Assembly: GCA_025526915.1 (NCBI GenBank)
Contig: JAHLKH010000283.1
Span: 1-24,404, forward strand
Reading direction: 5' to 3'
Length of the DNA stretch: 24,404 nt
Origin: Entophlyctis helioformis
Taxonomy: Eukaryota; Chytridiomycota; Chytridiomycetes; Chytridiales; Chytriomycetaceae
The notes under the pieces: generated by a model
Database searches by the model: none
What the model was told of the DNA's origin: nothing
What the model saw: the letters and a program-made list of their open reading frames with translations, nothing else
Made by a program: the position numbers and the translations under genes
In this document: positions 1-8,279 of the stretch, one piece after another
Position numbering within the stretch: the stretch's first letter is position 1
How the letters are laid out: each line of letters opens with the position of its first letter

Positions 1-42
1 CTTGCAGCCGTATTACAGCCGTCTTGCAGCCGTCTTGCAGCC
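1..42. repeat. 11-bp tandem repeat at window edge
   Basis: The unit CTTGCAGCCGT occurs at 1-11 and 23-33, in variant form at 12-22 (ATTACAGCCGT), and partially at 34-42. It lies in an open frame continuous with the carbonic anhydrase exon, but whether it is coding, leader or intron cannot be decided because the gene start is outside the window. Confidence 0.7.
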
Positions 43-1269
43 TGGTCGCATCATTGTCGGCAGTACGACGACGTTTTGCCTCGCTTTGACCAACTGCATC
101 GAAGCGCCCGCCAACGACATGTCGCACTCGCCGGACCTCCCTCCGACACCTCCGCACCAGAACTCGCCAGCGGCTGCCCGCGCAAGCTGGACGTCCAGCA
201 GCTGCTCAACAACAACCGGGCGTGGGCGTACAAGAAGCGGGAAGACGAGCCCGCCTATTTCAAGAAGCTCGCCGAGGGCCAGTCGCCCGCCATTCTGTGG
301 ATCGGCTGCTCGGACTCTCGAGTGCCGCCAACCGAGATTTGTGAGTGCTCGCTGCTGCGTGGTTGCTGTGTTGTTGCTGTGTGGTTGCCGCTGTATGCTG
401 CATGCCGCAACCTCGCAGGCGGTCTGTCGGACTGGCTGGCAGACAGGCAGCCATGAAGGCAGACTGGCAGACAGGCAGACAGTCTGCGGGAGGCGTTGGA
501 TTGAGACATGATCGCTGGCGCCATCAACTTTCATCCCGACGCCCGCACCGTATAACCACATGCACCACCGCATGCACCACCACATGCACCACCACATGAC
601 CCGATGGATAACGATTGCCGACTGATGCGCATTCTGTTGGGCTTCCTGATCCATTCGGCACAGTGCGGCTCGGTCCTGGCGATGCGTTTGTTCACCGCAA
701 CATCGCCAACGTCGTCGTGACAACAGATCTGAGCTTCCTGTCGGTCCTCCAGTACGCCGTCGACGTGCTCAAAGTCGACCATGTCATTGTTTGCGGTGAG
801 AGCCTGCGCCTCCTGCGCCTCCCCCTCTTGCTCCTCCTGCTCCTCTTGCTCCATACATCAACGCACTGCTCACACAGGCACTGCCACTCACGACGCATTA
901 GGACACTACTCGTGCGGCGGCGTGCACTCAGCCATGACGGGCGAGCACTCGGGCCTCATCGACAACTGGCTGGAACAGATCCGCGATCTGCGGCGCTCGT
1001 ACAAGGAGGTGCTCTCGCGGCTGCGCACGGACCAGCAGCGTGAGGACCTCATGTGCGAGCTCAATGTGCTGCAGTCGCTGTCCAAGGTCGCCGCCAACGG
1101 AATTGTGCAAGGCGCATGGGCAAGAGGGCAGCGGCTGGTGCTGCATGGCTGGTGCTACCGACTGTCGGATGGCGTGATCAGGGATCTCGGCCTGGTTTTG
1201 GACTCGAACGATCGGTTGCAGGGGCGTATCGAGGCGGCCATGGCTGCGCGTGTGCGTCCGCGTGGTTGA
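1..1269 (+). CDS. Beta-class carbonic anhydrase (5' partial)
   Basis: Interconverts CO2 and bicarbonate using a zinc ion; the fungal enzyme (Nce103 type) supplies bicarbonate for carboxylations. Exons are about 1-339, 664-795 and 902-1269, joined by two phase-1 introns (GTGAGT...CACAG, 324 nt; GTGAGA...TTAG, 106 nt). The spliced protein has the family signatures in order: LLNNNRAWA, the zinc/catalytic CSDSR motif (Cys ligand with its Asp-Arg dyad), [11 protein letters not shown], and HYSCGG (His and Cys ligands). The C-terminal half carries [13 protein letters not shown], typical of the family. The reading frame is open to position 1 with no in-frame ATG, so the start, and any mitochondrial leader, lies upstream or in an earlier exon. 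An ATG at 119 is in another frame and was not used. The gene converges with the MscL gene ending at 1422. Function is near certain; the 5' boundary is not. Confidence 0.9.
556..599. repeat. 12-bp tandem repeat in carbonic anhydrase intron 1
   Basis: About three and a half copies of a CATGCACCACCA-like unit lie inside the 324-nt first intron. The same intron also carries GGCAGACAGGCAG-type repeats around 440-485. These low-complexity blocks probably explain why this intron is about three times the local average. Confidence 0.7.
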
Positions 1270-1421
1270 GCTCGCCGACTTCGGCCTGTCTGCGTCGAGC
1301 TCAGGCAGTGTGCACTGATGGTGCACATACATTACATATTAAGAATGAAGCGGTTGTGACTGTATGTATTGGTCGTTGTATGTGCTGGGATGCCGGCAAT
1401 GGCTTCTAGACACGGCAGCAC

Positions 1422-2181
1422 TCATGGCTTGCGCACAACAGAGGCGATGTCAATGGCGGTCTCGTCCTTGTCCGTGCCGTCGCTCGCCTCTTCAGTCTCG
1501 AGATGCGAAGTGCAAAACGGGCAGCGGCGCGCGGCCTTGGGGATGCTCTTTGTGCAGTACGGGCAGTCCTTCTCGACCGAAGGGTTGGGACGACGGAACG
1601 TGGCGGCGTAGATCTTGACGATAAAGTACACAATCGCCGAGATGATGACAAAGTTGATGACGACCTGCAGGAAGCGGCCCCAGTTCCAGGTGACGATGCC
1701 GGCCTTGTTGGCCTCAGCCGGCGTGTTCCATGTGCCCTTGCGGCTGCGGCAGTCGGTGATATTGCTCGGGCAGCGCAGGATCTCGTAGTTGTTCTCGAGG
1801 TTGTTCTGGGTGGCCAGACCGATGATGGGCGTGATGAGATCGCTCACAAACGATGTGACGATGGCTGTGAATGCGGCACCCATGACGATACCGACTGCGA
1901 GGTCGACGACATTGCCGCTGTGGATGTGCAGCAAGAGAGAGTGTCAGTCGGCGATCGTTGTTGGGGGAGAGTGTTGCACGGCATGGTACGGCAAGTGCCA
2001 CTCACCGGTTCAGGAAGTTCTTAAAGTCGTCAAAGACAGAGCCGACGGCACCGACGCTCTTGACGGCGCCCTTGCCAATGTTGGCGCCGACATGCTTGGC
2101 ACCCTGGCTGAGGTTCGAGCCGACGTTGCGAAGGCGCTGCGTGGGCGAGAGCGGGTTCTTGGAGGACGATGGTTCGGCCAT
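1422..2181 (-). CDS. mscL: Large-conductance mechanosensitive channel MscL, copy A
   Basis: Predicted MscL-family channel, which opens under membrane tension to release solutes; in eukaryotes the membrane used is unknown. Exons are 2181-2006 and 1917-1422, with an 88-nt phase-2 intron (GTGAGT...CACAG), giving 223 residues. Exon 1 encodes a soluble N-terminal segment ending FDDFKNFLNR. Exon 2 starts with the MscL signature GNVVDLAVGIVMGAAFTAIV (TM1, pore), then SFVSDLITPIIG, an extracellular loop with two Cys, and TM2 (VVINFVIISAIVYFIV). The tail has a paired-Cys zinc-ribbon-like motif, CPYC and CPFC 14 residues apart, then an acidic end. The start at 2181 (context ATCCATGGCC) was chosen because it matches the start region of copy B, although the frame stays open upstream. 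It is almost identical to copy B in head-to-head orientation, with a TATAAA 49 bp before the start. Confidence 0.9.
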
Positions 2182-3030
2182 GGATTGAGTTGCTTGCACG
2201 TATGTGGCGAGTGGGGGGTCAGTCGCATCTTTATAGCACGATTCGAAGCCACGTCTGTCCACGGCCGTTCAATCTATCCATGGGCCGCTCTGGCCAGTCG
2301 TGGATTGGCAGAAACGCGGGGCAGCGGCCATCACGTCAGCCCTACTCACACGAACGGCGCACCACCCCCACGCCCCGGCGCAATCAAAGCGGTGGCTGGA
2401 CGGCGCGCCATTTCAGCCGCGCCACCTGTGAAACGGTCTCCTGTTTCAGACTAGCGGCCAGCTACGTATAAAACGAGTCGGCCTCCCACTTACGTTGTGC
2501 ACTTGACTGCATTCATCGTAACCCTTACCATGTCCAGCAACAACAACAACAACCCCATGTCGCCCACGCAGCGCCTTCGCAACGTCGGCTCGAACCTCAG
2601 CCAGGGTGCCAAGCATGTCGGCGCCAACATTGGCAAGGGCGCCGTCAAGAGCGTCGGTGCCGTCGGCTCTGTCTTTGACGACTTTAAGAACTTCCTGAAC
2701 CGGTGAGTGGCACTTGCCGTACCATGCCGTGCAACACTCTCCCCCAACAACGATCGCCGACTGACACTCTCTCTTGCTGCACATCCACAGCGGCAATGTC
2801 GTCGACCTCGCAGTCGGTATCGTCATGGGTGCCGCATTCACAGCCATCGTCACATCGTTTGTGAGCGATCTCATCACGCCCATCATCGGTCTGGCCACCC
2901 AGAACAACCTCGAGAACAACTACGAGATCCTGCGCTGCCCGAGCAATATCACCGACTGCCGCAGCCGCAAGGGCACATGGAACACGCCGGCTGAGGCCAA
3001 CAAGGCCGGCATCGTCACCTGGAACTGGGG
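1678..3030. repeat. Large inverted repeat spanning both MscL genes
   Basis: Arms 1678-2148 (-) and 2560-3030 (+) are, by eye, identical over 471 bp, including the whole 88-nt intron. Beyond 3030/1678 the coding sequences continue as relatives but with scattered differences that thicken toward the 3' ends. Before codon 11 (copy B) the N-termini are unrelated. The non-palindromic spacer holds both promoters. Confidence 0.9.
2182..2529. promoter_or_regulatory. Shared divergent promoter of the two MscL genes
   Basis: The 348 bp between the start codons carry outward-facing TATA boxes. One is TATAAA at 2467-2472 for copy B (63 bp before its ATG). The other is TATAAA on the minus strand at 2230-2235 for copy A (49 bp before its ATG). 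The interval itself is not palindromic, so the copies may be expressed differently. No other motif stood out. Confidence 0.6.
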
Positions 3031-3286
3031 TCGCTTCCTGCAGGTCGTCATCAACTTTATCATCATCTCGGCGATTGTGTACTTTATCGTCAAGATCTAC
3101 GCCGCCACGTTCCGTCGTCCCAACCCTTCGGTTGAGAAGGACTGCCCGTACTGCACAAAGAGCATCCCCAAGGCCGCGCGCCGCTGCCCGTTGTGTACTT
3201 CGCACTTGGACACCGATGATCTGACGATTGCTGGTGACTCCAAGGATGACCTGTCCATCCAGATCCCATCTGTTGCCCACAAGTAA
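2530..3286 (+). CDS. mscL: Large-conductance mechanosensitive channel MscL, copy B
   Basis: Second MscL-family channel. Exons are 2530-2702 and 2791-3286, joined by an 88-nt phase-2 intron identical to that of copy A, giving 222 residues. The N-terminus is Asn-rich (MSSNNNNN), unlike the Ser-rich N-terminus of copy A. From residue 11 it is identical through TM1 and most of the loop. TM2 differs by one Val-to-Ile change. The zinc-ribbon-like tail is kept as CPYC and CPLC, and the last 25 or so residues are divergent and acidic/Ser-rich. A TATAAA lies 63 bp upstream. The gene converges with the large unknown gene ending at 3427. The family call is secure; whether the protein sits in the plasma membrane or an organelle cannot be read from the sequence. 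Confidence 0.92.
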
Positions 3287-3426
3287 AGTATCATGTCCAA
3301 TGAATCAAGTGCAGCCAATGCGATGCAGTTCATTCCATTCAACGCAGTCGATCCAACGGCTCTGTTGGTGCGTGTGCCAGTCAGCCGCTTGTGCATGCTG
3401 CGTCCACAGTCTGCCATGACAGAGAC

Positions 3427-6400
3427 TCACCAGGCAGGCTGCCCGCCAGTGGCAATCACTGCCGCACGATACACCCATGCAACGAACCTGCCACACACCA
3501 AGTCAGCCACAACGGTGCTTGCACACACAGATGCACACACTGATGCACACACAGACGCCATGCAGCTGCGAGCCAACGTACACGGCATATGTGACAACAA
3601 GATGCTTGACGCTCCATCCCGCAATGCAGGGATACGTCTGCCAGTTGTCCAGATACTCGGCGCATCGTGTGGCTGCATACACAGCCGGTCCCATGTCCAC
3701 AAACGCCTGGATCTCGTCCCTGCGCACACAAATACACACACGCTGCGTCAGATGCCCCGCTCTCACATTGCACAGCAACAAGCCAACAGACACGCAGCAC
3801 TCACGCAACAGCCCGCATGTGCTCGTCAGATCCAGATGCTGGCACCAGTCGCGCTCTCAGGTGCTCGAGCGATGACGCAAGTGGAGCCGGCGCCAGTGAT
3901 TCGTCAACGTCAGCTGCCACGAGACTGTCCAGTACGGTCGTGGCTGTGGCCTTGAGCGCACCAACGAGACGAGACAGCTGGTTGACTGTCAGATCGCCTG
4001 TGAGTGTGTCTAGCGGTGGCAGAGTCAACGCAGCCGTGATGGCAGCATCAGACACGCTGTCGCACGCACGCGTCCATGTCGGCTGCTCGTGTTGCGCCTG
4101 TTGCGGTTGTAGCACCTGCAGCTCGGGCTCGGTCACAGACGACACCGTGTCGTTGCTGGACAGTGCCGGAGATGCCGCCACAATACCCGCGGCCATGGCG
4201 CCAGAGGTCGTGAGAGAGGACCGGTTCCGCCGAGACCGTGACAATTCGGCATTATGCGCTGCAAACGCTGCATCAAAGCCGACCAGTCGCACATTGTCCA
4301 CAAACACGGAGCGGATCTTGGCGTGTGTTTGCTGGACAATGGTTGCATAGTGTGCGGCTAGCCTGTGTGCGTGCATGGCATCAGTCCGCGACGTTGGACG
4401 CGCATGCCACCCCGCCAAAAAACAAAAGTCAGCAACCCACTTTGTAAAGAGCGCCGCAAACTGGTTGATCGTCCAGGACGCCACGGACGGATGACTGAGC
4501 CAGCCGAATATGGACTGGGCAACGCGGCTCGAGGTAAACGCGTGGATGCCATGCATGGCAAGATCCTCAACGACCGATCTGTCCAGCACCATGCATCAGC
4601 CCGGGTCCGCTGCGGCAACACACTGACGCACAAGACTCACTTTGCCACAGCCAGCTCGTCGCTGCTCACTTGCACGTCATCGCGCCTTGAATAGATGGCA
4701 CGGACCACACCACTCATCTCGGCATCAAACGCAGCTATATCCGTGCGCACAGGGTCAGGGATGTCGCCGTCTGCCAATCCATGCGGGGCGAGCCGGACCA
4801 CTCGCATGATGGACATCCGGGCCAGCGTGTCTACGACAAAGTGTTGGCCGGCCGCCGTGAGAGATGCGATGGGGAGGTCCAGGTCTGGAATGGATTTTGC
4901 TAAACCGCGCAGATAGGTCATATCGAGAGCGGAGAGAGCTGCAACCAGTGCTGGCTTGAGCGGCGTCGTTGGTGCCGTATTGGCCGCGTTGGCTTGCTGT
5001 TGAGGCTGACCTTGACCGTTGGTTGACAGAGTCGCGCTGCCCATCACATCGACAGGTGAGTCATGAACATAATACAATGGTTCCGCCGCAACGGCAACAG
5101 AGCCACCGGGTCGGCCAACAGACGTGCGATCGACAGATTCAGCAGCAGGCGTTGCAAGCTTCGTACTAGGCCAATATCGCTGCTTGCAGTCCGTTTCGCT
5201 CGACCGTCGGAGTGCCGTGACTGCATCTGTTGCCGCGCCGCCGTCCATGCCGCTCGCAGATCCCTTCTCCCGCACGCCCGTCCATCCGTAGCCATCCATC
5301 CCGCGTACAACCCGCATCATTGCCGCTTCGGCTATATCCGACCCATCGGGCCTTCCATAGAGGCTGCGGCTCAAAAGGACTGTTTCGGCTTCCTGCAGTG
5401 CGCTTGCAAGTGCCGCTGCGTTGATAATGAACCTGCGCTGTCCCCACCGATCGAAGAAGCCGGAGTGGCAGCCAGCAGTGTCCGTCGATGCCTCGCGAGA
5501 TGCGTGTCGGCTTGGCCGGGTGTGGAGCGCATGTGCAGTATTCGTGCGGACTTGTTTAGCATCATCATCATCGTCTGCCGAGCCGTATGTCGCCGCCCGA
5601 CCGTATGCATCGACGCAAGAATGTGTGCCGGAATCCATGGAACGAAGTGTCCGACGGCCAGACGTGACCGCTGCTTCTGTTGCTGTTGTTGCTGTTGATG
5701 TCCTGGCAAGGCTATCGCGACGTCTCGTGTTGTGCATCTGTGCCGCCAGCTCGCGTTGCGCTTCCCGGCGACTCATGACAGCGTCCGCAACAGTGCCCGA
5801 GCCAGCACTGCCCATGCCGTTTGCACCATCCGACCCAGCTGCAGCGTCCGCGGTCCATCCACCGACACCGTCGTGCATGCCGGCATTCTCCGCGTCAGCC
5901 AAAGCGCTGAGCCTGGCCGCCTTCCTCCTGGCACGCTCCGCGCGTCGTCTTTCATTGTACATCTGCGCTGCCAGTCTCCGTTGCTCTTCCTTGCGACGTG
6001 TGTCGTCATCCAGCTCGGCGCTCATCTTGCTGCCACACTCGGGCTCAACGCTGCCGTCCACGCCTGCACCTGCATCAGCACTTGCATCCACGGCCTGTGC
6101 AGCAGCGTCACATTCAGAACCGCCACGACTGTCCACGCCTGCCGGTTCGGTCTTGGGTTCCACAAGTGGTATGGCATGGACAGCCAGCGTGTGCATGAGA
6201 TGGGCCGCGTCGGAACGTTCACCATCCTTGCTGTCGACAGCCTGATGCTGTGACAGAACTGTCTTGGCTCTTAAAGATCGTTTACCATGTGCAAGGGGTG
6301 GCGCTGTTGCGGTTACCGATGCGTGCGTGTTGTGGTTGTTGGCTTGGCTGGCATTGGCGGTCCCTTGCTGCTGCGGCGGCGGTTGCTGCTGCTGCTGCTG

Positions 6401-7743
6401 CTGCTGCTGATGTGGCTGATGTGGCTGCTGCTGCTGATGTGACTGCACGCCGTTGTGGAGCACCATCGCGTTGGAATGCATGCCCGCTGCGTTGGCTGCC
6501 GCTTGCTGAAGCGCAGCTTCGGCTCTGGCTTTCCTTGCGGCTGCACGCCTCAACCGCTCCATCTCGTTTCTCCGCTTGCGCCGTGCTAGTGCTATCGCCT
6601 CTTTCTCCGCCAGCTGTCTCTGCAGCACATCATCTGCACTGAGTCCGGCAGTCGGCTCGGCATCTGCTGCTGTTGGCGGGTCAGTGCATTTGGCAGCGAC
6701 AGCAAGAGACACACAATCAGCACGTCCGTGGCCAAACGCACTGTTGACGGCACTTGAACGCTGTCGACAAAACAGCTCGTACTTGGACAGTACGTTCCGG
6801 AAGAGTCTGCGGGGAGTGCCAGCCGACGGTCAGCGTATCCTTTGGGACAGATGCAGGAACGATCCAGCATCCACTTACAGAATGTAGAGGAGTGTAAACT
6901 GCTTGACTGTCCATGACTGCATGCCGTTCAGCAGCATCCATCTGTCGACATAGGGCGAACACCGCAATATGGCATGCCGTTGTCGGTCGGCCTCCAGCGA
7001 CGCAATCTCGTCTCTGTTCCCGTGCCGCACACATCACCATGTCAGCATTCATCACACCAACAGACACGGCACACGACCACCGACCTTTGTGCGCGTTTCT
7101 GGCCATCGGTGAGGACGTAGGTGGATCGAATGCTGTTTGGTCTGCCATAATCAGGCATCAGCCGCAAGATGATCTCGAAACACGCAGTCGAGGCCACATC
7201 GAACGCCTTCAACGGTATGTCCTTGACAAGAATGCTAAGCAGCACGTCTGGGCTTGCAGATTTGAGCGATCTCGCGAGCATGGCCCTGGCGTCGGCGTTG
7301 AGCGAGGCGATGATGGCTGTCTGCGGTTCAGGAAGCGGACACGCGTCGCCAAGGTACAATGGCGTGGGAGCCAGCATCTCAAGCCTGGACAGCAGGATAG
7401 CACGAGTGTTCTCGTAGCCGGTTTTGCTGGAACCAGCCCGTGCAACCAGGCGATCGGCTGCATCGGTCGTCGCGCTGGCGGCGGGCTCAGAGGCGGCATC
7501 GTCGGCCATCGAGTCGGTCTCCTCCAACTCTTGGATCCGACGGCGCTTGCCCAGCTCGGAGCGACGCCGCGACCAGCCGCTCAGAAAGACCATGTCCTCG
7601 TCGTCCTCGTCAGTGTCGACGTGCATGGCGTTGACGCTGGATGACGGCAAGCCATGTCCGCCGTCGTCATTGTCATCGTTGGCATTGCTGTGGCTGTCGT
7701 CGCGGTGGAAGTCATGGGCATGGTCCGGTGTGGCACTTGACAT
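3427..7743 (-). CDS. Unrecognised 1,310-residue protein with three W-x8-W modules
   Basis: I do not recognise this protein. The model has six exons (7743-7085, 7013-6879, 6806-4641, 4578-3805, 3719-3582, 3487-3427); all five introns (62-94 nt) are phase 2. The N-terminus is acidic (EDDEDM near residue 48), followed by a helical region. Exon 3 holds basic Arg-rich helices (LARRKRRNEMERLRRAAARK), two copies of an LAAQM-[YH]-N-x-RRR motif, a polyglutamine tract near residue 400, and a helical segment before its end. A module of about 45 residues, with two tryptophans nine apart followed by (S/T)-(V/I)-(K/N)-(Q/H), appears near residues 221-265, 988-1035 and 1246-1290. The first intron has a weak donor (GTCGGT). 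The last uses GTACGT, and its position matches the intron inside module 1, which supports it. The start at 7743 is the first ATG in frame. Reading through exon 5 instead would stop at 3503. Confidence 0.65.
6366..6450. repeat. CAG/CTG repeat encoding polyglutamine
   Basis: A run of CTG triplets on the plus strand, interrupted by TGTGGCTGATG units, encodes Gln runs with interspersed His-Pro in exon 3 of the unknown minus-strand gene. It begins next to a short proline run encoded by GGC/GGT-type triplets. Confidence 0.85.
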
Positions 7744-8279
7744 GCGGTTGACGTAACGGCGGTTGACAGCATTCAGCAGTCAGTTCGCGCACAGGCAGGC
7801 ATATAGGCAACCCGACAGACAGACAGACAGGCAACCAGACATACACGCTGCCGTCGCTCTGGCTGCACCAGCCCTTGCTTGCCGCGTTGCTGGCCACATG
7901 GCGCTGCGCAGCTGCAGCGGTTGCGGCCGCAACATCGACGTCGTTGCCTGTGGCATCAACAATGCTCGAGAGCTGCATCTGTGGTGGGCAGGCCGGCTGG
8001 GTCAGCAGAAGCAGCCGCGACGCACGAGCCTGGCTGCCTGGCTGCACTCACGACTCGGTCCAGCCCGTTGCCCATCATCTGTCTGCGCTGCCTGCCTGTT
8101 GTTCGGAGTTGTCCAGCGTCGCAGTGCCTTGGTTGTCAGGACAACCTCCGATCCAACCTCCGATCGAGGCCACGACGACAAGCTTTGGCAGCGCGTCACG
8201 TGACTCGCGTTCTTCCAGCGGTCGTCGTTGTTATGGACACTTGCCCTGCCAATCAACAACAGAAAAAAAAAATTCGACG
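7744..8279. promoter_or_regulatory. Divergent intergenic region, unknown gene / RIO1
   Basis: These 536 bp separate two start codons. They contain GACA/GGCA-type simple repeats at about 7785-7850 and a palindromic GTCACGTGAC with a CACGTG core at 8197-8202, 78 bp before the RIO1 ATG. A run of A residues lies just before that ATG. The plus-strand frame of RIO1 is open through much of the interval (in-frame ATG near 7957), and minus-strand open frames exist too. Neither has a convincing splice link or family signature, so I treat the interval as regulatory. Confidence 0.55.

Noticed and set aside
2..511. Open frame starting ATG 119 (MSHSPDLPP...) as the carbonic anhydrase start
   Set aside because: It is out of frame with the CSDSR-containing exon and loses all family motifs; no good splice pair joins it to that frame.
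556..599. Possible CRISPR-like or regular spacer array
   Set aside because: Units are contiguous 12-mers without spacers, in a eukaryotic intron; simple tandem repeat.
3503..3581. Read-through end of the unknown gene at the TGA at 3503, giving a C-terminus of VCVCISVCICVC
   Set aside because: That tail is a translated GT/TGCA microsatellite; a GTACGT donor at 3581 with a CTGAC branch site and CAG acceptor at 3488 gives a better, homology-supported end.
7712..8047. Minus-strand Ala-rich open frame upstream of the unknown gene as a possible first exon
   Set aside because: No acceptor in the right phase joins it to the 7743 exon, and it runs through simple GACA repeats.
7875..8279. In-frame upstream extension of RIO1 by about 100 residues
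   Set aside because: The extension has no RIO1-like sequence and would place the CACGTG box inside the coding region.
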